Assembly (NCBI GenBank): GCA_902576905.1
Contig: CACGWW010000007.1
Span: 1 to 64,000 of the forward strand
Direction: 5' to 3'
Source: an uncultured Alphaproteobacteria bacterium
GTDB lineage: Bacteria > Pseudomonadota > Alphaproteobacteria > Rhodobacterales > Rhodobacteraceae
DNA length: 64,000 nucleotides
Below the pieces are notes generated by a model. That model ran no database searches and had not been told where the DNA came from. It saw only the letters and a program-made list of their open reading frames with translations. Positions 55,013 through 64,000 of this stretch are shown here, one piece after another. Made by a program: the position numbers and the translations under genes. Numbering within the stretch: the stretch's first letter is position 1; each line of letters begins with the position of its first letter.

Positions 55013-56056
55013 ATGGCAAATATTGTTAAAGATCCTATATCAGTTTCCATTATTGGTGGCAGTGGTTACACCGGTGCAGAACTCATACGTCTTATTTCAA
55101 AACACCCTCATTTCCAGTTGAATCAAGTTGTAGCTAATAGAAATGCCGATAAAAAAATACAAGATATATTCCCGCACCTAAGGCATTTAAATTTACCAGA
55201 TTTCATAAACTTTGATCAAATGGATTTCGATAATGTAGATTTAATTTTTTGTGCTTTACCTCACGCGACAAGCCAGGAGATTATAGTAAAAGTTCCTGAA
55301 TGGAAAAAAATTATTGATCTATCGGCGGATTTTAGGTTGGAAAGCATTGAGGAATATGAGAGATGGTACGGGACAAAGCATATTGCGAATTCTCTACAAA
55401 AAAAAGCAGTTTATGGCTTAACAGAAATTTATAAAGAAAAAATAAAGAGAGGATCTTTAATTGCCTGCACGGGTTGTAATTCTGCTGCCACACTCTATCC
55501 TGTACTTCCACTCTTGAATGAGGGAATTATTAAATGTGAAAATTTAACAATTAATCTTGGTGCAGGAGTATCGGGTGCTGGTAGAGATGCAAAGCAGAAT
55601 CTTATTCATTCAGAAGTTTCTGAAGGTGTAAAACCATATAATATTGGTAGACATAGGCATATCGCAGAATTAGAGCAAGAGTTTAAAAAAGCCACAAATA
55701 ATAAAATCGATATAACATTTATCCCACACTTATTACCTCAAAATAGAGGAGTTCTTGTATCCATACCCATAGACTCACCTGCTTCCATTGTTCATAAAAA
55801 ACTGGAAGATTTTTACAGTAATGCTCCTTTTATAATTATTTTGCCAATTGAAGAAATACCGGCCACCCAACATGTTAGAGGCTCAAATTTTTGCCATATT
55901 GGTGTTATTTCAGATCATAATAAAGATAAAAGTGTCGTTATTTCAGTTCTGGATAACTTGATAAAGGGCTCTGCAGGTCAAGCTATTCAGAACGCTAATA
56001 TAATGTTTGACTTTGACGAGACATCTGGGCTGATGGAAAGCCCAATTTTTCCTTGA
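55013..56056 (+). CDS. argC: N-acetyl-gamma-glutamyl-phosphate reductase
   Basis: A 347-residue NADPH-dependent enzyme, third step of arginine synthesis. The cofactor motif G-G-S-G-Y-T-G-A is near residue 18, active-site Cys in ACTGCNS near 148, and HRHIAELEQ near 212. The ccmE gene starts 1 nt after its stop. In Rhodobacterales argC is commonly close to rpsI; here 9.8 kb of accessory genes separates them. Confidence 0.93.
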   Translation: MANIVKDPISVSIIGGSGYTGAELIRLISKHPHFQLNQVVANRNADKKIQDIFPHLRHLNLPDFINFDQMDFDNVDLIFCALPHATSQEIIVKVPEWKKIIDLSADFRLESIEEYERWYGTKHIANSLQKKAVYGLTEIYKEKIKRGSLIACTGCNSAATLYPVLPLLNEGIIKCENLTINLGAGVSGAGRDAKQNLIHSEVSEGVKPYNIGRHRHIAELEQEFKKATNNKIDITFIPHLLPQNRGVLVSIPIDSPASIVHKKLEDFYSNAPFIIILPIEEIPATQHVRGSNFCHIGVISDHNKDKSVVISVLDNLIKGSAGQAIQNANIMFDFDETSGLMESPIFP

Positions 56057-56057
56057 A

Positions 56058-56474
56058 ATGAGCAATCATAACAAAAAAAAAATGCGGATAATGTTTATTT
56101 CGTTTGGAATGATTGTTTTAACAGTAACAACTATAATATTGTTGAATGCATTTCGATCAGGCATTGAATTTTATAAATCTCCAACGCAGTTACTTGAGCT
56201 GAAGGATGATTCAATTAATTTACGGGTCGGTGGTCTAGTGATGAGGAATAGTATCAATAGTAAAGGCGTCGATGTGTTATTTGTAATAACAGATGGTACT
56301 AACGAAGTTAAAGTTAAATATACTGGAGTATTACCTGACCTTTTTGCCGAAGGGCGAGGAGTGATCGTTAGAGGTAAATTGAAAGAAAATGTTCTTGTAG
56401 CGTCTCAAGTATTAGCTAAGCATGACGAAAAATATATGCCTCGTGAACTACAAAAAACGTTGAATAGTGATTAA
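56058..56474 (+). CDS. ccmE: Cytochrome c maturation heme chaperone CcmE
   Basis: A 138-residue membrane-anchored periplasmic heme chaperone. One N-terminal TM helix (about residues 10-30), an OB-fold core (LRVGGLVMRNS, VKYTGVLPDLFAEGRGVIVRGKL), and the C-terminal H-D-E-K-Y-M-P-R-E with the heme-binding His. It is translated immediately after argC. Other ccm genes are not in the window. Confidence 0.92.
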   Translation: MSNHNKKKMRIMFISFGMIVLTVTTIILLNAFRSGIEFYKSPTQLLELKDDSINLRVGGLVMRNSINSKGVDVLFVITDGTNEVKVKYTGVLPDLFAEGRGVIVRGKLKENVLVASQVLAKHDEKYMPRELQKTLNSD

Positions 56475-56486
56475 TCTAATCAATAG

Positions 56487-57647
56487 TCAATTTTTTATAA
56501 AGAGTGATGATAAAATTGTTGCAGCTCCTACCAGAATAAGCATGCTAACCAATGCCAAAATGGGGTCACTATTTTCGATGTTCCAACCCAGAACACCACT
56601 TGAGATTGCTGACGTAGTAACCATCAAAGCTGAACTTATACCAGAGGCACTTCCAGCTAAACTTGGGACTGCCTGAATAATCGCAGTATTTGCAACAGGC
56701 CATATTATTCCCGTTCCAAAAGCCATGATAATCATTGGCATAAAAAAAGCCAACTGATGCCCATATAAATTCGAGGTGAAAAATGATAGGGATGGTCCAA
56801 TCATTAATAGTATCGACCCCAAAATTAAAAGAAGCCTCGTAGAAAATCGGTTTACTAGTTTTCCAACAATTATGTTCCCAGGTACAAATCCTAAAGGCAT
56901 TAATGCGAGTAGCATTCCAATTTGTGATGGAGATAGACCGTATACTTTTGCTGCAACAAAAGGGGCTCCCACAAAAAATATTCCAAATATTGAAAAACTG
57001 AATGCGGAGACTAAAGTCGGAGGCCAGAAATTCATTGATGAAAGTAGCAACGGATAGGATTTTATTTGGTTTATCATGCTTTTTGATTTATTAAAATTTG
57101 TTTCTTTCAGATCAAAAATAATAAGAACAAAAAGGAAGAGACCCAGTGCCGTAAGAAAATTAAAAATTTGCATAGAGCCGAAATAATCTGAAATCAGTCC
57201 TCCTAATAATGGTCCTATAAGAGGCCCTATGGCCATTATGGTTGAAATATACCCAAACATAACAGTTGCCTTATTACCTTTATAAATATCTCCTACAATC
57301 ACTCTGGCAAGTACCATTCCCGCAGCAGAAGAGGCTTGCAGAAATCGAAAAAAAAGAAATACATAAATATTTTCAGAAAAATAAGATCCTAAAGAGGATA
57401 GTATGAATATTATGAAAAAACCGATAGCAACCGGCCTCCGTCCAAAACGATCAGATAATGGACCGGCAATTAAATTAACGATTGCTGCCCCTATTGAAAA
57501 CGCAGAGACACTTAGTTGAATGGTTCTATAATCACTCGAAAAAACTATTCCCAAATCTGGTAGGGCTGGAACTATTATGACTTGTGCTAAAATATATATC
57601 CCAGCTATAGCGGATAAAGTAATATTGGTAGGAGCTGCATGGGTCAT
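56487..57647 (-). CDS. MFS exporter, Bcr/CflA family
   Basis: A 386-residue 12-TM major facilitator. Motif A GPLSDRFGRRP is between TM2 and TM3, and TM4-5 has the FLQASSAAGMVLARVI segment characteristic of Bcr/CflA drug resistance exporters. It converges on ccmE with a 12-nt gap and precedes a PanE-like gene on the same strand. Its substrate is unknown. Confidence 0.82.
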   Translation of the reverse strand: MTHAAPTNITLSAIAGIYILAQVIIVPALPDLGIVFSSDYRTIQLSVSAFSIGAAIVNLIAGPLSDRFGRRPVAIGFFIIFILSSLGSYFSENIYVFLFFRFLQASSAAGMVLARVIVGDIYKGNKATVMFGYISTIMAIGPLIGPLLGGLISDYFGSMQIFNFLTALGLFLFVLIIFDLKETNFNKSKSMINQIKSYPLLLSSMNFWPPTLVSAFSFSIFGIFFVGAPFVAAKVYGLSPSQIGMLLALMPLGFVPGNIIVGKLVNRFSTRLLLILGSILLMIGPSLSFFTSNLYGHQLAFFMPMIIMAFGTGIIWPVANTAIIQAVPSLAGSASGISSALMVTTSAISSGVLGWNIENSDPILALVSMLILVGAATILSSLFIKN

Positions 57648-57716
57648 TTACAAAAGTTCTTTTTTTAAACTTTTCATTCGATAGCATAATATTAAGGGAA
57701 GTAAAGCTTTGATTTG

Positions 57717-58694
57717 CTAAAGACAGCCTATGAGCTTAGCTTTCTGAAGTGTTAGGTTGAGTATTGTGTCAATATAGGGGGTAGGGGAGCATGTTAACTC
57801 ACCCAACTCTTTTACCGCTATGATAATTGAATCAATCTCAATAGGTTTACCTGCTTCTATATCTTGAAGCATTGAAGTTTTATGTGCTCCGACTTTTCTG
57901 GCTCCCTCAATCCTCTTTTCAATTGACATATTTATCTTCGCTCCTAATTCTTCAGCAATTATTTTCGCTTCAGTCATCATTGCTCTTACAATTGCCTCAG
58001 TGCCTTGGTCGTTACAAATTTGCTCTAAAGTAGCGCCTGTAAGGGCAGATATTGGATTGAAACTTAGATTTCCTATCAATTTCAACCATATTTCATCACG
58101 AATATTTTTTTGAATAGGTGCTCTGAACCCTGCTCTCTTTAAGATGTCAGAGATGAATTTCAATCGATCACTTTCACTCCCCTCGGGTTCACCTAGACTA
58201 AATCTGTTTCCAGCAATGTGCTTAATTGTTCCTGGTTTTACTATCTCGCAAGCTGGGTATACAACTGATCCCACAATGTTATCTGGAGGTAGAATAGTAT
58301 CGATCAGTAAATTTGGGTCTAAGCACTTTATTTTATAATTTGCATACTTATTATCTAATTTATGAAAATACCAGTGAGGAATTCCATTCATACAAGTTAT
58401 TATTGTTGTATCTTTCCCAATAAGAGGCTTCATCGCTTCAAGACTAGGTAAAAGTGCGGGTGATTTGATTGTTAGGAAAAGATAGTCCTGAACTCCCAAT
58501 GAGTGGGGTGCATCAGTGCAAGTAACAATTGCAGTCTCTTCTAATCCTGTCGAGTCAATAAGAGTGAGGCCATTTTTTTTCATAACCTCTAAATGCTGAC
58601 CTCTTGCAATAATGCTTACATTTATTCCAATCTTTTCCAAATTTACTGCTAAAAGACCTCCAATTGACCCTCCTCCAAAGATACAAATTTTCAT
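57717..58694 (-). CDS. Ketopantoate-reductase-family protein (PanE/ApbA)
   Basis: A 325-residue NADPH-dependent 2-dehydropantoate 2-reductase-like enzyme. N-terminal Rossmann motif GGGSIGG near residue 7, C-terminal helical domain with the KLIGNLSFNPISALTGA segment that holds the catalytic Lys region, and EAGKPIEID near 285. Its start overlaps the acyl-CoA ligase stop by 4 nt, so it may act on a dedicated keto acid rather than in pantothenate synthesis. Confidence 0.8.
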   Translation of the reverse strand: MKICIFGGGSIGGLLAVNLEKIGINVSIIARGQHLEVMKKNGLTLIDSTGLEETAIVTCTDAPHSLGVQDYLFLTIKSPALLPSLEAMKPLIGKDTTIITCMNGIPHWYFHKLDNKYANYKIKCLDPNLLIDTILPPDNIVGSVVYPACEIVKPGTIKHIAGNRFSLGEPEGSESDRLKFISDILKRAGFRAPIQKNIRDEIWLKLIGNLSFNPISALTGATLEQICNDQGTEAIVRAMMTEAKIIAEELGAKINMSIEKRIEGARKVGAHKTSMLQDIEAGKPIEIDSIIIAVKELGELTCSPTPYIDTILNLTLQKAKLIGCL

Positions 58695-60208
58695 TTTTCA
58701 AGTCCTAATTTTTTGGCAAGCCCAATTCTTTGTATCTTTCCTGTATTCCCTTTCGGAATTTCATCAAGAATTAAGATCTGTCTGGGAATTTTAAAAGTTG
58801 TTATTGACTTGGAGAGATATGTCCTCAACTCTTTTTCATCGATGGTTGAACCATCCTTTAAAACCACAGCCGCAGCAATATCCTCTCCCAATTTTTCATG
58901 TTTTACTGAAAAACATACAGCTTGGAAAACTGCTCCATGTTTCATAAGAGCTTCGTCAACCTCTTGAGGGGATATTTTTTCTCCTCCCTTATTGATAATT
59001 TCTTTAATTCTGCCTGAAATAAATAAAAAACCATCCTCATCAAATTTTCCTAGGTCCCCTGTTTTAAACCACCCATCAAAAAAGTTTTCCTTATTTGCTT
59101 TATCGTTATTTTTATATCCTTTGGTTACGTTTGATCCCCTGATAACTATTTCCCCGACCGTATTTGCTACAGTTATCAGCTTATTTTCTCTAAAAAGTGC
59201 TATTTCTGGGCCGGCAGATTTACCCACAGACCCCGGTTTTCTTACACTATCCAAAAAATTTGAAGCCATTTGATGAGAGGCCTCTGTCATCCCATAAGCT
59301 TCAATAACGGGGCACTGAAAAGCATTTTCTAACGCTTCTATAGTGGCTACTGGCATTGCAGCAGAAGATGATCTTATAAATCTCAATCTTGACGCTTGAA
59401 TTATTTCTTTATTTCTTGAAGCTCTCGATAGGATAGCTTGATACATCGTAGGTACAGCTGTTATCCATGTAGGTTTAAAGTTTTTTATATACCCATAAAA
59501 AGTCAGCGCATTGAAGCCACTAGTACATACAACACTTGAGCCTGTCACAATTGATGATAGTAAAGAGGCGATCAAGCCATGAATATGGAATAATGGCATT
59601 ATATTTATGCCTTTGTCTTTTTTCTCAAGCTGAAGTACGCCAGCGATATTCAATGCAGAGGATATGATATTTACACTAGAGAGCTGTACCTGTTTAGGCC
59701 GAGATGTTGTTCCCGAAGTATGCAATATTAGACAAATATCATCGGCTTTATTTTCATCAAGCAAACATTTAGAAGGGGTCGACAACGATTTTATTGAGAG
59801 CCTATTTTTTGGAGAATAATTATTTAGGTAGAAGAGTTTTATTTTGAGTTGTTTTGCTGCCTCCAAGAGAGAATTTGATGCATTATTATCGGTAATTATA
59901 AACTCACAATCCAAGTCTTCTAAGAAAAACAAGAATTCGTCTTTAGTGTAATTTGGGTTTAGCGGTGATACAGTTACATAATTTGCGAGGGCTAGAAAAC
60001 TGATAGCCATATCAACCCCGTTAGGCAGTACTAGAGCACAAATTTTATTTTTTTCCATATCTATTGATGAAAGTTGTTTGCCAAACTCCTCGATAGTTTC
60101 TACTAAATCCTCATACTCTAATTCTAATCCGTCGTTGCTGAAGAGACATTTACCTCTATGTACTTTCATTATCTCAACGATTGATTTACCAGTTAAACTC
60201 GTGACCAA
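58691..60208 (-). CDS. AMP-dependent acyl-CoA synthetase/ligase
   Basis: A 505-residue ANL-superfamily adenylating enzyme. The P-loop-like segment LHTSGTTSRPKQV near residue 165, the AYGMTEASHQM motif near 300, FKTGDLG near 383 and the C-terminal GNTGKIQRIGLA catalytic Lys near 490 are all present. It resembles short-chain acyl- or oxalate-CoA ligases; substrate unknown. Coupled to the PanE-like reductase by a 4-nt overlap. Confidence 0.85.
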   Translation of the reverse strand: MVTSLTGKSIVEIMKVHRGKCLFSNDGLELEYEDLVETIEEFGKQLSSIDMEKNKICALVLPNGVDMAISFLALANYVTVSPLNPNYTKDEFLFFLEDLDCEFIITDNNASNSLLEAAKQLKIKLFYLNNYSPKNRLSIKSLSTPSKCLLDENKADDICLILHTSGTTSRPKQVQLSSVNIISSALNIAGVLQLEKKDKGINIMPLFHIHGLIASLLSSIVTGSSVVCTSGFNALTFYGYIKNFKPTWITAVPTMYQAILSRASRNKEIIQASRLRFIRSSSAAMPVATIEALENAFQCPVIEAYGMTEASHQMASNFLDSVRKPGSVGKSAGPEIALFRENKLITVANTVGEIVIRGSNVTKGYKNNDKANKENFFDGWFKTGDLGKFDEDGFLFISGRIKEIINKGGEKISPQEVDEALMKHGAVFQAVCFSVKHEKLGEDIAAAVVLKDGSTIDEKELRTYLSKSITTFKIPRQILILDEIPKGNTGKIQRIGLAKKLGLEK

Positions 60209-60313
60209 AATATCGCTCCGAATTAATTAAAAGAATTACTCTAGACCTATATTAATATTTAATTATTTGCTACTACTAAAAATATAAACAAAATTCTTTA
60301 TAAACTAAATGCT

Positions 60314-60670
60314 ATGACCTCAAAAAGACTATCTGCACTTGTCCTGTTAATGGTTCTAATTTCATGGCCTGTATCTTCATACTCGTCAGACTTTGTTTTC
60401 TATTGTGCACCGTGGAAAGAGATAAAGAACCAAACGACCTTAAAAAACAATTTTTCTATAAAAATTAGCAATTCCTCCTTATCTATACTGGGAGGCGACT
60501 TAGACACAAAGTTTTTTGAATTAATTTATTCTCATCCCTCATTTTATCTGTTTTCTTCCCCATCTGGAGTTTTACTAAATATCAGTAGGGAATCTGATCT
60601 CAAAGAGGTAACACTTTGGCAGAATAAAAATAAAGAGAAGTTGTTTTATATTTCAACGTGTAATAAATAG
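60314..60670 (+). CDS. Small exported hypothetical protein
   Basis: A 118-residue protein with a signal peptide (residues 1-25, LSALVLLMVLISWPVSSYSS) and a beta-rich mature part with two Cys (FYCAPW near 31 and the last-but-two residue). Periplasmic, possibly disulfide-bonded. Not recognised. It and the next small gene may form a pair upstream of yajC. Confidence 0.5.
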   Translation: MTSKRLSALVLLMVLISWPVSSYSSDFVFYCAPWKEIKNQTTLKNNFSIKISNSSLSILGGDLDTKFFELIYSHPSFYLFSSPSGVLLNISRESDLKEVTLWQNKNKEKLFYISTCNK

Positions 60671-60675
60671 TATTG

Positions 60676-60924
60676 ATGTTTAAGTTTATTTATACATGTT
60701 TAGCGTGTGTTTGCTCCGTCAGCGTAACTTTTGCAAATGAGCAGACTTACAATGATCTTGTAAAACGAGAGATTACGGAAAAATTAATTCGAGCAAATGA
60801 AGTGATTAAAAGTAAACAGCTTGATAGATATCGAACTTTTTCAATAATTGTAGATGACCAACTAGTTTATTGCCATTATGAATACCCACGTAAAAAAAGT
60901 TTGCCATTGATTATTTGTTATTAA
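60676..60924 (+). CDS. Small exported hypothetical protein
   Basis: An 82-residue protein with a signal peptide (to about residue 20, ending SVTFA) and a mature part with two Cys (VYCHYEY and the penultimate residue). ATG at 60676 is preferred over the TTG just before it. It starts 5 nt after the preceding small gene, with which it shares size and a C-terminal Cys; the two are probably co-expressed. Function unknown. Confidence 0.5.
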   Translation: MFKFIYTCLACVCSVSVTFANEQTYNDLVKREITEKLIRANEVIKSKQLDRYRTFSIIVDDQLVYCHYEYPRKKSLPLIICY

Positions 60925-60958
60925 CCGTTAGAAAGTAAGAAATGCTAGGAGAGAAATC

Positions 60959-61240
60959 ATGAACGGATTAGAAAGTTTTATTCCTATAATACTGATATTT
61001 GTAATTATGTACTTTTTGTTGATCAGACCTCAGCAAAAAAAAATCAAAGAGCATAAAAATATGGTCGATAATCTTCGAAGAGGAGATCAGGTACTAACAC
61101 AGGGTGGTATAATTGGTAAAATAACAAAGGTTAAGGAAGGTGAAGAGATCGAGGTAGAATTAGCAAAGGATGTTAAAGTTTCCGTTATAAGATCTACAAT
61201 TGTAAATGTATTGAGCAAAACTGAGCCTGCAAAAAAATAA
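60959..61240 (+). CDS. yajC: Preprotein translocase subunit YajC
   Basis: A 93-residue subunit of the SecDF-YajC complex. One N-terminal membrane helix (PIILIFVIMYFLLI) followed by R-P-Q-Q-K-K-x-K-E-H and the LRRGDQVLTQGGIIGKI segment. AGGAGA lies 9 nt upstream. The secD start follows directly on the stop codon. Confidence 0.95.
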   Translation: MNGLESFIPIILIFVIMYFLLIRPQQKKIKEHKNMVDNLRRGDQVLTQGGIIGKITKVKEGEEIEVELAKDVKVSVIRSTIVNVLSKTEPAKK

Positions 61241-62878
61241 ATGCCACAACTTAGTTTTTTTAGGATATTTTTTATCGTAATTGTTTGTTTTTCATCACTT
61301 TTGTTTGCGTCACCTAATTTTTTTTATAGTACTGTTGATAGAAAATTAGATAATCCCACACAGCCATCCTCATGGCCCGATTTTCTACCCTCTACCCTTG
61401 TAAAACTTGGATTAGATCTCAGGGGCGGGGTATATATGCTACTAGAAGTTAAAACAGATGACGTGATAAGAGAAAAATTTGATTTCCTTTGGACGGATGT
61501 AAGGAGCTCCTTAGTTCAAAAAAGGAAAGAGCTCGGATCAATAAGACGAATAGATACCTCAGGAGACCAACTAAAGATCGAGATAGGTAACTCAGAAAAT
61601 ATTGATTTTGCAATCAAAGAGATAGAAAAATTTAACTCTTCAACAGAATTATTTTCGTCTAAGTGGTCAGGGTCAGTGCAAAGAGATTTACTAAAAATTA
61701 GTTCACTGGAAAATATTATAACAATTACATTTTCTGACGAACAAAAGAGAACTCTTGAAAAGCAAGTAATCGAGCAATCGGTGGAGATCATAAGAAGAAG
61801 GGTTGACGAAACTGGTACAAGAGAACCGACTATCCAAAGACAAGGTAGGAAGAGGGTCTTGGTACAAGTTCCTGGTTTGGGTTCAAGTGAAGAGTTAATA
61901 GCTCTTCTAGGAAAAACAGCAAAGCTTACTTTCAACGAGGTTGTGTCGATAGATAGTAGCTCAAACTTTCCTGCAAAATTGGATGAAATTGTAGTTGGTT
62001 CTGAACAAAATAATGATCTGTTTTATCTGCTTAAAAAACGGCCAGTTGTTTCTGGAGAAAACTTGACCAATGCACAACCATCTTTTGATGAAAATGGATT
62101 GCCAGCAGTCTCATTTAATTTTAATCCCTCAGCAGCACTAAAATTTGGAAATTATACAAAAGACAATATAGGTTCACCATTTGCAATAGTATTGGACAAC
62201 GAAGTGATTTCAGCTCCCACAATTCGTAGTCATATACCAGGAGGTTCAGGCATTATAACTGGCAATTTCTCAGTAGACGAGAGTAATAGGCTTGCTATTC
62301 TGCTGAGAAGTGGGGCGCTACCAGCAGAGATCGAAGTTTTAGAATTAAGAACTATTGGGCCTGAGTTGGGACGCGACAGCATTAATGCTGGGAAATTAGC
62401 TGCTTTGGTTGGTGGACTCCTCGTTCTAACTTTTATGTGGTTAAGTTATGGTCTTTTTGGCATTTTCGCAAATGTTGCTCTAATGTTGAATATTATTTTA
62501 GTGATGGCACTACTCTCAATTCTTGGTGCTACACTGACCTTGCCGGGTATAGCGGGGATTGTTTTAACAATTGGTATGGCAGTGGACGCTAACGTACTTG
62601 TTTTCGAACGTATAAAAGAGGAGATTAAAAAGAATAGCTCTATTTATAATTCAATAAACATTGGATATGAAAAAGCTTTGTCCTCAATTGTTGATGCAAA
62701 TGTAACTACCATGATAGCAGCTATCATTCTCTTTTTCTTTGGCTCGGGACCAATTAAAGGTTTTTCGGTGACTTTAGGATTAGGGATAATTACGTCTGTA
62801 TTTACAGCTTTACTGATTACGAGACTGTTTATCGATCTATACATTTTATTTTATAGGCCAAAAGTTTTGAGGGTGTAA
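61241..62878 (+). CDS. secD: Protein translocase subunit SecD
   Basis: A 545-residue six-TM RND-type translocase partner that uses proton motive force to pull exported proteins. TM1 (residues 5-25), LGLDLRGGVYMLLEV (D1 motif) near 60, the P1 domain with DETGTREPTIQRQG near 188, and TM4-6 with IVLTIGMAVDANVLVFERIKEE near 440, which holds the conserved Asp. No gap to yajC or secF. Confidence 0.95.
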   Translation: MPQLSFFRIFFIVIVCFSSLLFASPNFFYSTVDRKLDNPTQPSSWPDFLPSTLVKLGLDLRGGVYMLLEVKTDDVIREKFDFLWTDVRSSLVQKRKELGSIRRIDTSGDQLKIEIGNSENIDFAIKEIEKFNSSTELFSSKWSGSVQRDLLKISSLENIITITFSDEQKRTLEKQVIEQSVEIIRRRVDETGTREPTIQRQGRKRVLVQVPGLGSSEELIALLGKTAKLTFNEVVSIDSSSNFPAKLDEIVVGSEQNNDLFYLLKKRPVVSGENLTNAQPSFDENGLPAVSFNFNPSAALKFGNYTKDNIGSPFAIVLDNEVISAPTIRSHIPGGSGIITGNFSVDESNRLAILLRSGALPAEIEVLELRTIGPELGRDSINAGKLAALVGGLLVLTFMWLSYGLFGIFANVALMLNIILVMALLSILGATLTLPGIAGIVLTIGMAVDANVLVFERIKEEIKKNSSIYNSINIGYEKALSSIVDANVTTMIAAIILFFFGSGPIKGFSVTLGLGIITSVFTALLITRLFIDLYILFYRPKVLRV

Positions 62879-63841
62879 ATGTTACTTAGAGGTTTATTTA
62901 ATCAGTCAAAAGAAATACAATTTTTCAGCTTTTCAAATGTGCTGTCCTACATATCACTAGGAGCTATCTTAGTATCCATTATATTATTCTTCACTTTAGG
63001 GCTAAATTATGGAATAGATTTTCGTGGTGGTACCATGTTTATGGTATCAAGTTCAGAAAAGATAAAGGTGTCAGATGTTCGAAATACGTTGAGCGGATCA
63101 AATTTAGGGGATGTTTCTATATCTCAAGCTACTAACCCATTAGAGACTTTGAGTGCTGGAACATTAACTAGTACCGATAATATTTTTATGATTAAAGTTG
63201 AAAAAACTGAAGGTCAAAATATTGAAACAAAGGTAAAAGCTTTACTGCTAAATAAAGTACCTGATATTAAATTCTTACAAATTGAATCCGTTGGATCCAA
63301 GGTTTCATCAGAGCTTGTAAGAAATGGTATGCTGGCTGTTCTTTTCGCTGTTATATCAGTTTTAGTATATATTTGGTTACGGTTTGAGTGGCAATTTGCT
63401 CTCGGAGCAGTATTTGCACTCATTCATGACGTTATTTTGACAATTGGGGTATTTTCAATCCTAAGGTATGAATTTAACCTCTCAATTATAGCAGCTTTAC
63501 TTACAATTATAGGTTACTCGTTAAATGATACCGTTGTAGTATTTGATCGCGTGCGTGAAAATCTTAGAAATTTTAAATCGTTGCCACTACTGAAAGTTTT
63601 AAACATGTCGATAAATAATACTTTAAGTAGGACAATTATGACCTCTGTAACAACTTTATTGGCTCTTTTCGCTCTGTATTTTCTAGGTGGAGATGTTATT
63701 AGAGGATTTACGTTTGCTATGATCTGGGGTATTTTAGTTGGGACTTATTCATCAATTTTTGTAGCAGCGAAAATTCTATTGATACTTGATGTTAAACGAA
63801 ATTGGGATGAAAAAGAATCCAAAGCAGGCACTCAATTTTAA
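62879..63841 (+). CDS. secF: Protein translocase subunit SecF
   Basis: A 320-residue partner of SecD. TM1, then GLNYGIDFRGGTMFMV (SecF D1 motif) near residue 47, the P4 region, and TM4 with YSLNDTVVVFDRVRENLR near 210 carrying the conserved Asp and Arg. Completes the yajC-secD-secF operon. Confidence 0.95.
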   Translation: MLLRGLFNQSKEIQFFSFSNVLSYISLGAILVSIILFFTLGLNYGIDFRGGTMFMVSSSEKIKVSDVRNTLSGSNLGDVSISQATNPLETLSAGTLTSTDNIFMIKVEKTEGQNIETKVKALLLNKVPDIKFLQIESVGSKVSSELVRNGMLAVLFAVISVLVYIWLRFEWQFALGAVFALIHDVILTIGVFSILRYEFNLSIIAALLTIIGYSLNDTVVVFDRVRENLRNFKSLPLLKVLNMSINNTLSRTIMTSVTTLLALFALYFLGGDVIRGFTFAMIWGILVGTYSSIFVAAKILLILDVKRNWDEKESKAGTQF

Positions 63842-63908
63842 CTCACTGAACTGTTGCTAAACAAACTATTTATGCTAATAAATGAATATTATTTAAAGGA
63901 GATTTAAA

Positions 63909-64000
63909 ATGGCATTTGAACTTAATGACTTGCCTTATAGCCATGACGCGCTTGAGGCCGCAGGCATGAGCAAAGAAACTTTGGAGTTTCATCATGATTT
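63909..64000 (+). CDS. sodB: Superoxide dismutase (Fe/Mn), partial
   Basis: The first 30 codons of a cytosolic Fe/Mn superoxide dismutase: MAFELNDLPYSHDALEAAG then SKETLEFHHD, the N-terminal helix with the first metal-binding His. AAGGAG lies about 9 nt upstream. The gene runs off the window; whether Fe or Mn is used cannot be seen here. SodB-like by resemblance of the start to alphaproteobacterial FeSOD. Confidence 0.85.
   Translation, partial: MAFELNDLPYSHDALEAAGMSKETLEFHHD

Noticed and set aside
1-64000. CRISPR arrays, tRNA or rRNA genes, complete insertion sequences
   Set aside because: No regularly spaced repeats, cloverleaf-like sequences, rRNA segments or transposase motifs were recognised by eye; a tRNAscan-SE and Rfam run would settle this.

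Overview
The window is an AT-rich, gene-dense stretch of bacterial chromosome with short intergenic gaps and many ATGA/TAATG-type overlaps. It most resembles a low-GC marine alphaproteobacterium with Rhodobacterales-like gene neighbourhoods. Evidence: rplU with a long Lys/Ala tail next to rpmA and obgE-proB-proA; an L,D-transpeptidase divergent from a Tat-exported DUF882 protein; a stand-alone lpxD-acp-KAS group; recA-alaS with convergent icd; an alphaproteobacterial GAAC-N7-GAAC SOS box in front of recA; COX15-type heme A synthase; and argC followed by ccmE. The taxon is inferred from gene content only.

Layout. 1-7 kb: lipid and acyl-CoA related genes (thioesterase, GDPD, MFS exporter, serine hydrolase, a frameshifted acyl-CoA dehydrogenase, a crotonase). 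6.2-8 kb: a compact cluster of MBL-fold hydrolase, cNMP-binding-domain protein, small lipoprotein and YjbQ. 8-13 kb: rplU-rpmA-lysE-obgE-proB-proA. 13-18 kb: cell envelope genes (DUF882, L,D-transpeptidase, lpxD, ACP, ketosynthase). 18-24 kb: CorC-like protein, XerD and an uncharacterised 529-aa exported protein, divergent from aroK-aroB. 24-28 kb: RND efflux adaptor and pump. 28-32 kb (minus): a folate/corrinoid one-carbon operon (virulence-factor family protein, MetF, MetH-type pterin methyltransferase, and a RamA/RACo-like ferredoxin-ASKHA reactivase broken by one base). 32-45 kb: information processing and central metabolism (rlmE, guaB, RsmB-like, recA, alaS, icd, trmJ-like, ctaA, echA, thioesterase, rplM, rpsI).

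45.2-55 kb is an accessory region between rpsI and argC. It holds orphan single genes (GNAT, NTF2-like, small CxxC protein, cupin, methyltransferase), several broken genes, then catabolic genes (crotonase, class V aminotransferase, P1 peptidase, SDR). Its first 2 kb is bracketed by two homologous 122/134-nt elements with the layout of integron attC sites, the most unusual signal I found. 55-64 kb returns to core functions: argC, ccmE, an MFS exporter, a PanE-like reductase with an acyl-CoA ligase, two small exported proteins, yajC-secD-secF and the start of an Fe/Mn superoxide dismutase gene.

Four genes carry single-base indels inside or next to homopolymer runs. They are either sequencing/consensus errors or real decay; where the protein reads well once corrected I give the corrected reading. 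I recognised no tRNA, rRNA, CRISPR array or complete insertion sequence.
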